A stretch of DNA of 64,000 nucleotides from Oscillospiraceae bacterium (GCA_015064725.1 SVRQ01000008.1:18416-82415), one strand, 5' to 3'; positions 18,801-26,675 are shown, counted from the stretch's first letter. Program-made: numbers and translations. The notes: generated by a model not told the origin, from the letters alone.

Positions 18801-18947
18801 TTCTTTCATATACTCGATCTGTTTTTCGAGCGTTTCTTTTTTCAGCTCGCAGTTCCAAGCCCAGAACGGTGCCGCCCCGTATTCTTTAGAGGGCGCTTTG
18901 AAGAGCTCGATATCAAGGCTTTTGTCGGATTTTTTTGAATAAAGCAT
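15873..18947 (-). CDS. Large glycoside hydrolase, GH106 (alpha-L-rhamnosidase)-like
   Basis: The protein has 1024 residues and no signal peptide. The N-terminal signature is FKAPSKEYGAAPFWAWN, then YMHTRVGMATPYLS and YLYDEDRWPSGSAGGF, a pattern typical of GH106-type proteins that are often annotated alpha-L-rhamnosidase. A barrel region to about residue 600 is followed by beta-sandwich domains of the GH2 sugar-binding type (about 750-1000). It would act on rhamnose-containing plant or bacterial glycans taken into the cell. The annotation is by pattern only; a different alpha- or beta-glycosidase activity is possible. It has its own promoter and terminator. Confidence 0.7.
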   Translation of the reverse strand: MLYSKKSDKSLDIELFKAPSKEYGAAPFWAWNCELKKETLEKQIEYMKEMGFGGYYMHTRVGMATPYLSDEFMELVSACIEKGKQIGMDSYLYDEDRWPSGSAGGFTAKADPENRQKFLCFTYTPYDDGTLITDADKAKSKAPNNEYTLLACFDVELDAQSKLVSYKRIALSEDAAAGHEKWFAYMEYAGYTDVMRKESIDTFINITHEQYKKWFGGEFGGSVPTIFTDEPQMKAKNPLAHAYDKKAPAILPYTNDLDETFKEKYGVSLLDNLPVLIWENASGVPSPLRYHYHNHTTERFAEAFCDNIGKWCEDNKIIFTGHMMHEESLYSQTMSIGEAMRHYRGFGLPGIDMLCDKRELNTAKQAQSTAHQYGKEGVMSELYGVTNWDFDFRGHKLQGDWQAALGVTHRVPHLYWVSMGGEAKRDYPAAIGHQSPWYKEYKHIEDHFARVNTVMTRGTPCVDVAVIHPIESYWLSFGPADQTGEHRSDLGNRHEQLTEWLLLGLQDFDFISESLLPEQYRETETGFAIGEMTYKTVIVPYLDTIRKTTLDALKKFRKAGGEVIFMGEAPSFVDAIPSDEAKDFAKECICISWSKSALINALEKYRFIKISKNDGYPLENVIYQLRNDGDKKHIFISHLYKEDYDCSPMIGTSIELTGEWKVQEYCTMTGEKRKLKVFYKNGKTIFPWVSKLCDSLLLELTPGKDTEEGGYVFFETRFSSAEYPVHKASYTLEEPNVLLLDRAEFSVNGGKWHAPLDVLKADKYIRSSLGEDVQIRRGVQPWQMPLNKDPKDVVDLRFTFESEIEYEGAELALEYPDYLTLKFNGEDVPVKVVGTYVDDAICRIPLPKIRKGENEILVTLRFGNVNSIESCYLLGNFGVEVRGYYPVITELPDVLYFKDIVDQKLAFYGGNVRYSFKINGGGQKTIEVGKYRGAVIKVLVDGEEKGYVDFPPHRLYLGELSEGEHTVDLILYGNRMNTFGQLHKTDEFLKWTGPDSWRTGDRFWTDEYMLVRTGILTAPRILTK

Positions 18948-18986
18948 AGTTTTTTTGTCCTTTCGGAAAAATCTTTTGATATTTAC

Positions 18987-19015
18987 ATTATATAGAAACT
19001 ATATTTTAAAGTCAA
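18987..19015 (-). promoter_or_regulatory. Promoter of the GH106-like gene
   Basis: On the minus strand TTGACT (19010-19015), a 17-base spacer and TATAAT (18987-18992) lie 40 bases from the start codon at 18947. Confidence 0.75.
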
Positions 19016-19079
19016 CATCAAGCTTAAAAGTGATAAAAAAAGATTTTTAGAAAAATTTAGATTTTTTTTCAAAAACCCC

Positions 19080-19108
19080 TTTTCAAATCGATTTTTTTGT
19101 GCTATAAT
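19080..19108 (+). promoter_or_regulatory. Promoter of the L15-domain membrane protein gene
   Basis: TTTTCA at 19080-19085 and a perfect TATAAT at 19103-19108 are separated by 17 bases. The -35 box is weak. Confidence 0.5.
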
Positions 19109-19178
19109 ATAAATGTAAATTAAAACACGTTCTAATTTACGATTTAACTTTTGTTTCTCACGTAAGGGAGGGGATTTT

Positions 19179-19685
19179 ATGTTGTTTATCGTTGTTATGT
19201 GGATAATTGAAATTATGAGTGCTGTTTCGCTCGTTGCTTTTGCTATAGGCGTTTTATCAAAGCCGAAAACGTCACCTGCAACAGTACATAAAGCACCGAT
19301 AATACACCATAAAGAAGAGCCTGTTCCCGAAGAACCTCATCATCTTCCCGAGTTTGTTGAGCATATCGATGCACAGGAAGCAGATGAAATGTTAAGCGAC
19401 GCACTTGCAATGGAATTCGTTGTTGTTGAACACGAAGGTCACAGGACGATAGGTCTAAAAGGTCACATAAATCTTGGCGATATAGACAAAGTATTCAAAG
19501 CGGGTCAGGTTGTAACTCTTGACAAGCTCAAAGCAAAAGGGCTTGTAAACAAAAAGATAAAAAGGATCAAGGTTCTTGCAGACGGTGTACTCAACAAGCC
19601 TCTTATGGTAAAGGCTCACGGCTTCTCCATTCAGGCTATCAAAATGATAGAGCTTACCGGCGGAACGGTTGTAAAGCTTAAATAA
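19179..19685 (+). CDS. Membrane-anchored protein with ribosomal protein L15-like C-terminal domain
   Basis: The protein has 168 residues. A single N-terminal transmembrane segment (about 2-28) is followed by a Pro/Glu/His-rich linker (30-60) and an acidic stretch. The last ~75 residues (GHINLGDIDKVFKAGQVVTLDKL to the end, with GLVNKKIKRIKVLADGVLNKPL and AIKMIELTGGTVVKLK) match the L18e/L15P fold of ribosomal protein uL15. It cannot be the ribosomal L15 itself: the N-terminal rRNA-binding half is missing and it is membrane-tethered. Function unknown. It is monocistronic between its own promoter and terminator. GGGAGGGGA precedes the ATG. Confidence 0.75.
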   Translation: MLFIVVMWIIEIMSAVSLVAFAIGVLSKPKTSPATVHKAPIIHHKEEPVPEEPHHLPEFVEHIDAQEADEMLSDALAMEFVVVEHEGHRTIGLKGHINLGDIDKVFKAGQVVTLDKLKAKGLVNKKIKRIKVLADGVLNKPLMVKAHGFSIQAIKMIELTGGTVVKLK

Positions 19686-19692
19686 ATATTTA

Positions 19693-19720
19693 AAATGCCT
19701 GCGGCAGCAGGCATTTTTCT
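19693..19720 (+). terminator. Terminator of the L15-domain gene
   Basis: A 10-base stem AAATGCCTGC / GCAGGCATTT with a GGCA loop is followed by TTTCTTTTTC, 8 bases after the stop. Confidence 0.9.
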
Positions 19721-19728
19721 TTTTCTCC

Positions 19729-19757
19729 TTGATATAAGCGGATTTTTGTGCTAATAT
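19729..19757 (+). promoter_or_regulatory. Promoter of the SGNH hydrolase operon
   Basis: TTGATA at 19729-19734 and TAATAT at 19752-19757 are separated by 17 bases, directly after the preceding terminator and 37 bases before the ATG. Confidence 0.65.
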
Positions 19758-19793
19758 TATTTTGTAAATACGATTTACCGAAAGGAGAATATT

Positions 19794-20864
19794 ATGATAG
19801 TAACAAGAGAGATGGGAACGCTCCTTCCTGATACGACAATGTCCTCTCCCGTATATCTGGACGTAAAAAACGCACCGTTCAAGCTGTATGGCTTTTGCGA
19901 ACCTTTTCGCAGAGTTCCGCGCGACGTGGCGGAAGCAACGAGCGAATGTGTGGCAAGGCTTTCCGCAGCTTCTGCGGGCGGCAGAGTGCGCTTTAAAACA
20001 ACGTCCGATTTCATCGTGCTTCACGGGGACTTTATAACGCTTGGCACGGGGGCTACGAATCCGTTGGTTGCAACGTCAAGCTTTGATATTTACTTTAAAG
20101 AAGACGGGAAACAAGCATTCCGAGGCATATATAATCCCTCGCAAGGGGACGGAAAATCATACGTGGAGAGCCGTCTTAAATTCCATAATAACGATATGAA
20201 GGACGTTATTGTTAATTTTCCGCTTTGTGCTAATCTTCGCAACGTTTATATTGGGCTTCGCGAGGGCAGCGTGATAGAAGCGGGAAGCGAATATAAATAT
20301 ACTGTGCCGGTTGTATTCTACGGTTCTTCCATTGTTCACGGCGGCGGTCTTCGTCCAAGCTCCCCTTACTCTTCCGTACTTTCCCGCAGATTGGATACGG
20401 ATTATGTAAACCTTGGCTTTGCGGGAGGTGCGCTTGCGGAAAATGCAATAATTGAATATTGTGCGAGCCTTGAGATGAGCGCTTTCGTATATGATTATGA
20501 CCACAACGCACCAACGCTTGAGCACCTTGAGAAAACTCATTACGCGGGCTATAAGCTTTTCCGCGCAAAACAGCCGACAACACCGATAATTTTTGCTTCC
20601 AGACCCGATTATTGGTCGAGAAACTACGCTCTTGAATATTACACCGTGGCGGATAACGAAAAACGCCGCGCACTTATAGAGGCGAATTACAAGCGCGCGC
20701 TTGCCGAGGGGGACAAAAACGTGTATTTTGTTGATGGCTCAAAAATGTTCCCGGCAGAGCTTCGTGATGACTGTACCGGCGACGGCTGCCACCCCAATGA
20801 CCTTGGTTATCACTATATGGCGAACGCTTTTGAAACGGTGATTCGTCCCATTCTTGAAAAATAA
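19794..20864 (+). CDS. SGNH/GDSL-family hydrolase, copy 1
   Basis: The protein has 356 residues. An N-terminal beta-rich domain (1-165) precedes an SGNH hydrolase domain. The GDS block reads VVFYGSSIVHG, with Asp replaced by Ser and the nucleophile Ser at residue 179. LGFAGGA is block II and DGCHPND near the C-terminus holds the Asp-His pair. This layout is that of carbohydrate esterases or acylhydrolases with an N-terminal beta-sandwich. No signal peptide is present. The gene is followed 18 bases later by a close paralogue of similar length and organisation. Substrate unknown; removal of acyl groups from imported sugars would fit the neighbourhood. Confidence 0.8.
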   Translation: MIVTREMGTLLPDTTMSSPVYLDVKNAPFKLYGFCEPFRRVPRDVAEATSECVARLSAASAGGRVRFKTTSDFIVLHGDFITLGTGATNPLVATSSFDIYFKEDGKQAFRGIYNPSQGDGKSYVESRLKFHNNDMKDVIVNFPLCANLRNVYIGLREGSVIEAGSEYKYTVPVVFYGSSIVHGGGLRPSSPYSSVLSRRLDTDYVNLGFAGGALAENAIIEYCASLEMSAFVYDYDHNAPTLEHLEKTHYAGYKLFRAKQPTTPIIFASRPDYWSRNYALEYYTVADNEKRRALIEANYKRALAEGDKNVYFVDGSKMFPAELRDDCTGDGCHPNDLGYHYMANAFETVIRPILEK

Positions 20865-20882
20865 TTTATTTGTGAGGTTGAT

Positions 20883-21932
20883 ATGACAGTAACAAAAGAA
20901 ATGGGTGTAATGCTCCCGCATACTACGATGAATTCTCCCGTATATCTCGACGTAAAGAACGCACCGTTTAAGCTTTACGGCTTTGACAATGGTTTTGAGC
21001 GCGTTCCTGCGGATATAGCAAAGGCAACGAGCGAAAAGGTAGAGTGTCTTGCACGCACCTCTGCGGGCGGCAGAGTTAGGTTTCGCACAAATTCCGATTA
21101 TATAGTGGTTCACGGTGATTATGATTACACGGAAAACAGCACTGTGTGGTCGATAGCGGCACAGGTGGGCTTTGATATATACTTCACGGAAAACGGAAAG
21201 CAGAGATTTAAAGGAGTTTTTGCGGGCTCAAAACCCGAGGGTCAGAATTACAGCGAAAACAGACTTCGTTTTACAAATGAGATGAAGGACGTTACGATAT
21301 ATTTTCCCATGGTAACGGCGTTTACAAGCTTTTATATCGGTCTTCACGAGGGATGCGAGATAGAAGCCGTTGACGATTATAAATATGAAACGCCCGTTGT
21401 GTTCTACGGTTCTTCTATCGTTCACGGCGTCGGCGCGGGCAGGGCAAGCAACTCTTATCCCTCCATCATATCGCGCAGGCTCGATTGCAACTACCGCAAC
21501 CTCGGATTTGGCGGCGCGGCGAAAGCTGAAAAGCCGATTATGGAATATATCGCAGGACTTGATATGAGCGTTTTTGTGTATGATTATGACCACAATGCGC
21601 CCGATTACGAGCATCTTTTGAACACTCATTACGAGGGATACAAGATCTTCCGCGCAAAACAGCCGAAAACTCCCGTTATTATGGCTTCGCGCGTTGATAT
21701 CAACTGCGGAAACAGAGCTGAAAATGAAAAATGCCGTGCTCTTATCAGATCGAACTATGAACGCGCAAAAGCAGAGGGCGATGAAAATATTTATTTCATA
21801 GATGGAGAGCAGATTTATCCCGACTCTCTGCGCGATGAATGTACCTGCGACGGCTGTCACCCTAACGATATGGGCTACAGCTATATGGCGGACGCATTCG
21901 GCAAAATTATAAAAGAGCTTATTGAGAAATGA
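20883..21932 (+). CDS. SGNH/GDSL-family hydrolase, copy 2
   Basis: This 349-residue paralogue of the upstream gene shares long blocks such as SPVYLDVKNAPFKLYGF, VYDYDHNAP and FRAKQP, and the same catalytic blocks: VVFYGSSIVHGVG, LGFGGAAKAE and DGCHPNDMGY. The catalytic Ser and the C-terminal Asp/His are kept, so both copies look active. The pair is a local tandem duplication that has diverged mostly in the linker between the two domains. GTGAGGT precedes the ATG. The gene is followed by a Gre factor 7 bases downstream. Confidence 0.8.
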   Translation: MTVTKEMGVMLPHTTMNSPVYLDVKNAPFKLYGFDNGFERVPADIAKATSEKVECLARTSAGGRVRFRTNSDYIVVHGDYDYTENSTVWSIAAQVGFDIYFTENGKQRFKGVFAGSKPEGQNYSENRLRFTNEMKDVTIYFPMVTAFTSFYIGLHEGCEIEAVDDYKYETPVVFYGSSIVHGVGAGRASNSYPSIISRRLDCNYRNLGFGGAAKAEKPIMEYIAGLDMSVFVYDYDHNAPDYEHLLNTHYEGYKIFRAKQPKTPVIMASRVDINCGNRAENEKCRALIRSNYERAKAEGDENIYFIDGEQIYPDSLRDECTCDGCHPNDMGYSYMADAFGKIIKELIEK

Positions 21933-21939
21933 GGTAATT

Positions 21940-22443
21940 ATGCACGACGAACTTACAAAAGTTGATATAAAAAAGATGCAGGAGGAGATCGACTATCGTA
22001 TAAACGTGTTGACTCCCAAGCTGAAAGAGGAATTGAGCAAAGCTCGCGCGCAGGGCGACCTGAGCGAAAATTTTGAATATAAATCCTCCAAAAGGGAACT
22101 GAGCCGTAATTACAGCCGTATCAATTACCTTCAGAGAATGATCGCAACTGCCGTTGTCGTTTCCACGGACAGCGGCGAGGGGGAGATAGGACTTTTCAGC
22201 AAGGTGAAGCTCTACGTGGAGGAGGACGAGGAGGAGATGGATATAGTCATAGTAACCACTCTGCGTCAAAATTCCACGGAAGGCTTTGTGAGCAAGGAAT
22301 CTCCCTTGGGCAAGGCTTTGATGGGCAAAAAGGTTGGGGACCGCGTTCTTGTTAAGGTGAACGACAGCTATAGTTATTACGTTGAAGTCCGCGCCGTTGA
22401 AAAGGGCGAGGACGATGAATCCCTTGATATAAGCTCTTTCTGA
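21940..22443 (+). CDS. greA: Transcription elongation factor of the GreA/GreB family
   Basis: It binds the RNA polymerase secondary channel and stimulates cleavage of backtracked RNA. The N-terminal coiled coil has the acidic tip in ARAQGDLSENFEY (Asp and Glu kept), followed by an FKBP-like C-terminal domain with ESPLGKALMGKKVGDRVLV. I use the ATG at 21940 with GAGGT 5 bases upstream, giving 167 residues; a TTG at 21922 in the same frame lies inside the previous gene. The acidic EEDEEEMD loop between the domains is unusual. It could be a second, accessory Gre factor of the genome. Confidence 0.85.
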   Translation: MHDELTKVDIKKMQEEIDYRINVLTPKLKEELSKARAQGDLSENFEYKSSKRELSRNYSRINYLQRMIATAVVVSTDSGEGEIGLFSKVKLYVEEDEEEMDIVIVTTLRQNSTEGFVSKESPLGKALMGKKVGDRVLVKVNDSYSYYVEVRAVEKGEDDESLDISSF

Positions 22444-22444
22444 T

Positions 22445-23032
22445 ATGGCAAGAGAAGACAGACCCACGCTTTTTGACGAGGATATTCGCATTTTGCTTTT
22501 CGATTACCTCGATCTGCGCTACCCGAAGGTTCGCACGTTCGAGGAAAAGGTTATGGGTAGATCGCGCTCCGACGTTGTGGCGCTTTTGCCGGATGCGCTT
22601 GTCGGCATCGAAATAAAGAGCGATGCCGACACTTACACGCGCCTTGCTACGCAGGTCAAGGACTACGATAAATTTTTCGATATGAACTATATCGTTGTGG
22701 GCGGCAGCCACCTGAAGCGCGTTTCGGAGCATATCCCCGCGCATTGGGGCATACTGCACGTTGACCAAACGGAGGAAGAACCAATCATCCGCGAGGTGCG
22801 CGCGGCAGAGAGGAACCCGAAAATAAAGCTTAAAACGCAGTTCGTTTTTATGTGGAAGCGGGAGCTTTGGGCGCTTTTAAAGCTCAACAAACTGCCTGCA
22901 TACAAGCAAAAAAGCAGAAAATTTATAGTGGACACGCTTCTTTCAAAGGTTGACGAGCGCACGCTGAAAATGCAGATGTGCGATATGCTTTTTGAAAGGG
23001 ATTACTCCATTTTCGAGGCGGAAGAAGAATGA
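22445..23032 (+). CDS. PD-(D/E)XK nuclease-like protein (sce7726-like)
   Basis: The protein has 195 residues. It begins with LFDEDIRILLFDYLDLRYPK; then RSRSDVVALLPDALVGIEIKSDADT gives an Asp and an E-x-K pair in the spacing of the PD-(D/E)XK nuclease fold. TRLATQVKDYDKFFD, NYIVVGGSH and IPAHWGILHV are the features of the sce7726-type family. The C-terminal half is basic and alpha-helical. The start lies 1 base after the greA stop and the end overlaps the next gene by 4 bases. The biological role is not known. Some relatives sit near mobile or defence genes, but here the context is housekeeping. Confidence 0.6.
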   Translation: MAREDRPTLFDEDIRILLFDYLDLRYPKVRTFEEKVMGRSRSDVVALLPDALVGIEIKSDADTYTRLATQVKDYDKFFDMNYIVVGGSHLKRVSEHIPAHWGILHVDQTEEEPIIREVRAAERNPKIKLKTQFVFMWKRELWALLKLNKLPAYKQKSRKFIVDTLLSKVDERTLKMQMCDMLFERDYSIFEAEEE

Positions 23033-23598
23033 AAAAGAGATATACCGTTCGTACTCATCCGATTTTAATGATAGAGGGGCGCTTATTTATGCTGTTAGTG
23101 TTAATCGCTATAGTGGCAATAATAATTTTATTTTTTACTTTTAAAGAGCCTGTTTATATTGTAAGCACTGTTATCTATATACCAATATTTATTTTTGTAC
23201 TCTATAATTTTTGGCATAATTGTTTCGGGAAACTTGTTATAACAAAAGAACTTATTAAATACAAATGCTTGTTTACTCCAACGGTTGTATTTAATATTGA
23301 AGACGTGAAATACATAGATATTCGTGAATTCCGTAAAGGGAATGTTACGGTTCCTAAAAACGGAGCTTGCCAAAAATATTTGCTTATTTCATCGGAACCG
23401 TTGCCCAATGTGCGTATTGACAAAATAAAACGCAACAAAAAAATTATAAAATTTCCGCTGGGCTTTGAAATTGGCTATAAACTTTCAGTTGCATTGAGCG
23501 AATGCCTTCCCGAACCTCGAAATCGTATGTTTGCGGCAAAACGCTATATTTATGAAAGAAATAATGCAAAGCGAAAAAAATACGGCAAAAAACGCTAA
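23029..23598 (+). CDS. Hypothetical membrane protein with two N-terminal TM segments
   Basis: The protein has 189 residues. Two hydrophobic segments (about 19-39 and 44-62) are followed by a cytosolic part that reads like a PH-type beta-barrel (KLVITKELIKYKCLFTPTVVFNIEDVKYIDI) and a very basic tail. Its ATG overlaps the stop of the upstream gene (ATGA), so the two are translationally coupled. I see no family I can name with confidence. Confidence 0.65.
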   Translation: MKKRYTVRTHPILMIEGRLFMLLVLIAIVAIIILFFTFKEPVYIVSTVIYIPIFIFVLYNFWHNCFGKLVITKELIKYKCLFTPTVVFNIEDVKYIDIREFRKGNVTVPKNGACQKYLLISSEPLPNVRIDKIKRNKKIIKFPLGFEIGYKLSVALSECLPEPRNRMFAAKRYIYERNNAKRKKYGKKR

Positions 23599-23605
23599 AC
23601 CGAAA

Positions 23606-23645
23606 AAATCCATCTTACTCTTAAAAGAGAAGATGGATTTTTTTG
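23606..23645 (+). terminator. Terminator after the greA-nuclease-membrane protein genes
   Basis: AAAATCCATCTT pairs with AAGATGGATTTT around a short loop and is followed by a T-run, shortly after the stop at 23598. Confidence 0.9.
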
Positions 23646-23655
23646 CCCAAACCCC

Positions 23656-23710
23656 TTGACAAACTTGGTCTATTGTTATAGACTATAATTGGTTGGTAAC
23701 AATAGACCAA
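23656..23710 (+). promoter_or_regulatory. Promoter and inverted-repeat operator of the BlaI/BlaR1-like operon
   Basis: TTGACA at 23656-23661 starts a sigA-type promoter; the -10 is within TATAGACTATAAT (23678-23689). A perfect 13-base inverted repeat, TTGGTCTATTGTT at 23665-23677 and AACAATAGACCAA at 23698-23710, surrounds the -10 and the probable start site. A further GTCTA / TAGAC dyad (23669-23683) sits in the left part. This is the expected place for a BlaI-family dimer to block transcription. Confidence 0.8.
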
Positions 23711-23725
23711 AAAGGAGGTCACATT

Positions 23726-24088
23726 ATGGATGAACTTAAACTTTGCGAGAGCGACTACCGCTTTATGAGCGTTATATGGGATAACGAGCCTCTTTCCTCG
23801 CGCGAGCTTGTGGAGCTTTGCTCGGATAAGCTCGGCTGGAAAAAATCCACAACTTACACGACGCTTAAAAAGCTTTGTGAAAAAGGCTTTGCCGCGAATA
23901 CGGAAACCGTGGTGACGTCGCTCGTTGCGCGCAAGGACGTGCAGGCGTATGCAAGCGAGCATTTTGTGGAGCATACATTTGCAGGCTCGCTTCCGAGCTT
24001 TCTCGTTTCCTTCCTCGGCGGAAAGAAGATCTCCGAAAAGGAAGCCGCAGAGCTCAAACGCCTTATAGACGAACACAAGGAGGGATAG
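23726..24088 (+). CDS. BlaI/MecI family transcriptional repressor
   Basis: This is a 120-residue winged-helix repressor of the BlaI/MecI/CopY family. LCESDYRFMSVIWDNEPLSSRELVE is the helix-turn-helix start and WKKSTTYTTLKKLCEKGFAA holds the recognition helix, followed by the C-terminal dimerisation part. I choose the ATG at 23726 because AAGGAGG stands 8 bases upstream; an upstream in-frame TTG lies inside the operator. The gene is 1 base from the M56 sensor gene, the classic pair in which the sensor protease inactivates the repressor. What it controls beyond itself is not visible here. Confidence 0.93.
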   Translation: MDELKLCESDYRFMSVIWDNEPLSSRELVELCSDKLGWKKSTTYTTLKKLCEKGFAANTETVVTSLVARKDVQAYASEHFVEHTFAGSLPSFLVSFLGGKKISEKEAAELKRLIDEHKEG

Positions 24089-24089
24089 T

Positions 24090-26675
24090 ATGAGGGAAAT
24101 ATTTTTTACTGTGCTCAATATGAGCATAACGGCATCCTATGTTATCTTGGCAATTTTGCTTGTAAGATTATTTATGCGCAAACTTCCGAAAAAGTTTTCC
24201 TATGCACTGTGGAGCGTTGCGGCTTTCAGACTATGTGTCCCCGTGTCCTTTACCTCGATAATAAGCTTTTTCAATATAGGGCTTTTTGATATGACGGATG
24301 CACAAAAATACGGGGAAGAGCAGCTCTCCTTTGTTCCGAGCAACGCGGCAACGAACGAATTCCCTAGGGTGAGCGTCGGCATACCCACGCTCAATTCCGC
24401 GATAAACGAGGCTATCCCAGAAAGTAAGGAAATCATTATAAACGGCGTGACGAAAACGCGAGCGCCGCTTGAAATTGCTGCGAATATCGCGCTTGCCGTA
24501 TGGATAATCGGCTTTACCGCGCTCCTTATTTACGGAGTTATAACCTTTGTACGCGCAAAGCTCGCTATGCGTACAGCTGTGCGCGCAAACGGCAACGTTT
24601 ACGCATCCGATGTGATAAATACGCCGTTTGTGCTCGGATTTATCAAACCGAGGATATACGTTCCGTTTGGGCTTGAAAGAGAAGCTTTCGGATATGTGCT
24701 GGCGCACGAGCAATATCATATCAAACGCCTTGATCATATAGTAAAACCGATAGCATTTTTGATACTTTGCGTTCATTGGTTTAATCCGCTTTGCTGGCTT
24801 GCTTTTATCCTTATGAGCCGCGATCAGGAAATGAGCTGCGACGAAAAGGTGTTATCAATGCAGGATGGCATTGGCGGAGCATACAGCGAAACGCTTCTTT
24901 CGTTTGCCGTGGGCAAACGTTTTCCCGCGCCGAGCCCGCTTTCCTTCGGTGAATCGAGCGTAAAGAGCCGCATCAAAAACGCGCTGAAGTTTAAAAAGCC
25001 GCGCTTTTGGGTGAGCATCGTTGCGGTGGTACTCTGCATTGCAACCGTTGCCGCGTGCGCGGCGAATCCTCGTGGCGAGGTAGATATAGAGGGCTTTTTC
25101 AAAATCGACGAATATATTTATAAATGCTCCGATCAGGACGATAAAATAGAGGATTTTACGTATTTTGCTATGCTGAAATACGGTGAAAATATTACAACTT
25201 GGAATTTTTGGGAGCTTGCAGTTGATTTCGCTGATGGAACCTATGCATCGGATATAGATATTAGCTTGAAAGCGGAATTTGAAAAGTTTTCATTGACAGA
25301 GTTCAATTTCGATGCTTTGTTTGAGAAAAGCAACGGAGATTGGAAAAAAGGTTTTTCCGCTTCTCGTATAAGAGAGAAGAATTTATCCGCTTGGAAATAT
25401 ACGTTCAAAAACGCTTTGGGAAAGGAGAATGCTTATTACATTCTTTTGCAAAAAGACGGAAAAGTGTATGTCCTTTTCGTAAAAGACGAAACTGTTTTTT
25501 GCGGAGAGCCTTGTGTAAATATGGCTTGTATGGAAAGCATAAACGATAATATTTATGACGATTGGGATATTGCTCAAATTATGGCTATGATCAAAAGTAA
25601 GCAAGAAAGCACACTTTATCCTGAATATATAAAAATAGATGAAGAAAATTATGCTGTTTGGGAACATACCCCGTATTTGAGTTCGCGCGCGCCCGGTTTC
25701 CCGATAATATTCGATTTTGAACACACATCAATAGAGTTAAGCGCATCAAGCGGATATCTTTCCGTAAACGGAAAAAAGAAAGGCAACAAACTTACTCTTG
25801 AGCCAGGAGAAGAACTTTGGTGGATTCCTATGTTGGATGGTCCGATAGATGATTTTAAAATTTGTTCGAGTACAAAACTTTATTTTTCTGTATATAACGG
25901 AAAAGAGGTTATATACAAGGGAATGATAAATATAGCTTATAGCAATAAATTTATAAGCAGTCAAATCGGCAGGACCTACGGTGCATACGTTGAGGGTTGC
26001 GAGGAGCTTACTATGACGCAAGGAAGCGGAGATTTCGGCTATGGCGGCGTGGTGAAGCTCAAAAGCGAACTTCCAAATGATTCTCCTGCCGGATATATAA
26101 AAGGTGTTTGCACGAAAGACGGCGTTGAAGAATTTTTTGCGGCAGCGAAAAATATCGCGGGTGCAGGCAAAAAAGAAAATTGCTATAATGTAACTCCCGT
26201 AGAGGTTGCGGCTTGCACGGATATAGAGATATTTAAATTTTCGGATACCTTTGCTGCTTTTGTGCTTATAGACGGCGAGGTTTACCCGATAGGCAATTAT
26301 TTCGGCGGTCACGGCTTTATAAATGCCGTACCTTGTGATTTGGATGGTGACGAAAGATATGATCTTCTTATTTCTTCTAATTGGGGCTCCGGAATAGGGC
26401 GATCGGAAATCTCGGTTTTCAATACCAAAACAAAAGAAGCTACAGTTCTCTACAGTACCCTTATGGAAGAAGATCCAATGATGTATCTTGCCGTTTTTCC
26501 CGTTGGTACGCCTTCTTCAAAGCCGCTTTCAAGGCTTTATGACGCAGCGGACGTTTATTCTGTTGAGATACTGCTTAATAATGGCAATTCAGCGGATTTT
26601 TCATACGTTCCTAAAACCTATATCGGAACAGTGAAATGGGAAAACGAAAGCGTGGTATTTATCGATAGAAAATAA
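24090..26675 (+). CDS. BlaR1-like M56 family metallopeptidase sensor
   Basis: The protein has 861 residues. The N-terminal membrane part has segments near 10-30, 38-60, 125-150 and 310-327. The M56 zinc site is HEQYH in FGYVLAHEQYHIKRLDH with the downstream Glu in RDQEMSCDEKVL. An extracellular C-terminal region of over 500 residues follows the last TM. It has no penicillin-binding serine motif of true BlaR1, and includes an FG-GAP-like CDLDGDERYDLLISSNWGSG stretch near residue 750. It probably senses something other than a beta-lactam and triggers loss of the adjacent BlaI-like repressor. Confidence 0.85.
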   Translation: MREIFFTVLNMSITASYVILAILLVRLFMRKLPKKFSYALWSVAAFRLCVPVSFTSIISFFNIGLFDMTDAQKYGEEQLSFVPSNAATNEFPRVSVGIPTLNSAINEAIPESKEIIINGVTKTRAPLEIAANIALAVWIIGFTALLIYGVITFVRAKLAMRTAVRANGNVYASDVINTPFVLGFIKPRIYVPFGLEREAFGYVLAHEQYHIKRLDHIVKPIAFLILCVHWFNPLCWLAFILMSRDQEMSCDEKVLSMQDGIGGAYSETLLSFAVGKRFPAPSPLSFGESSVKSRIKNALKFKKPRFWVSIVAVVLCIATVAACAANPRGEVDIEGFFKIDEYIYKCSDQDDKIEDFTYFAMLKYGENITTWNFWELAVDFADGTYASDIDISLKAEFEKFSLTEFNFDALFEKSNGDWKKGFSASRIREKNLSAWKYTFKNALGKENAYYILLQKDGKVYVLFVKDETVFCGEPCVNMACMESINDNIYDDWDIAQIMAMIKSKQESTLYPEYIKIDEENYAVWEHTPYLSSRAPGFPIIFDFEHTSIELSASSGYLSVNGKKKGNKLTLEPGEELWWIPMLDGPIDDFKICSSTKLYFSVYNGKEVIYKGMINIAYSNKFISSQIGRTYGAYVEGCEELTMTQGSGDFGYGGVVKLKSELPNDSPAGYIKGVCTKDGVEEFFAAAKNIAGAGKKENCYNVTPVEVAACTDIEIFKFSDTFAAFVLIDGEVYPIGNYFGGHGFINAVPCDLDGDERYDLLISSNWGSGIGRSEISVFNTKTKEATVLYSTLMEEDPMMYLAVFPVGTPSSKPLSRLYDAADVYSVEILLNNGNSADFSYVPKTYIGTVKWENESVVFIDRK

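Noticed and set aside
22687..22962. Ser-rich frame antisense to the PD-(D/E)XK-like gene
   Set aside because: Composition is typical of an antisense shadow and no start signals are present.
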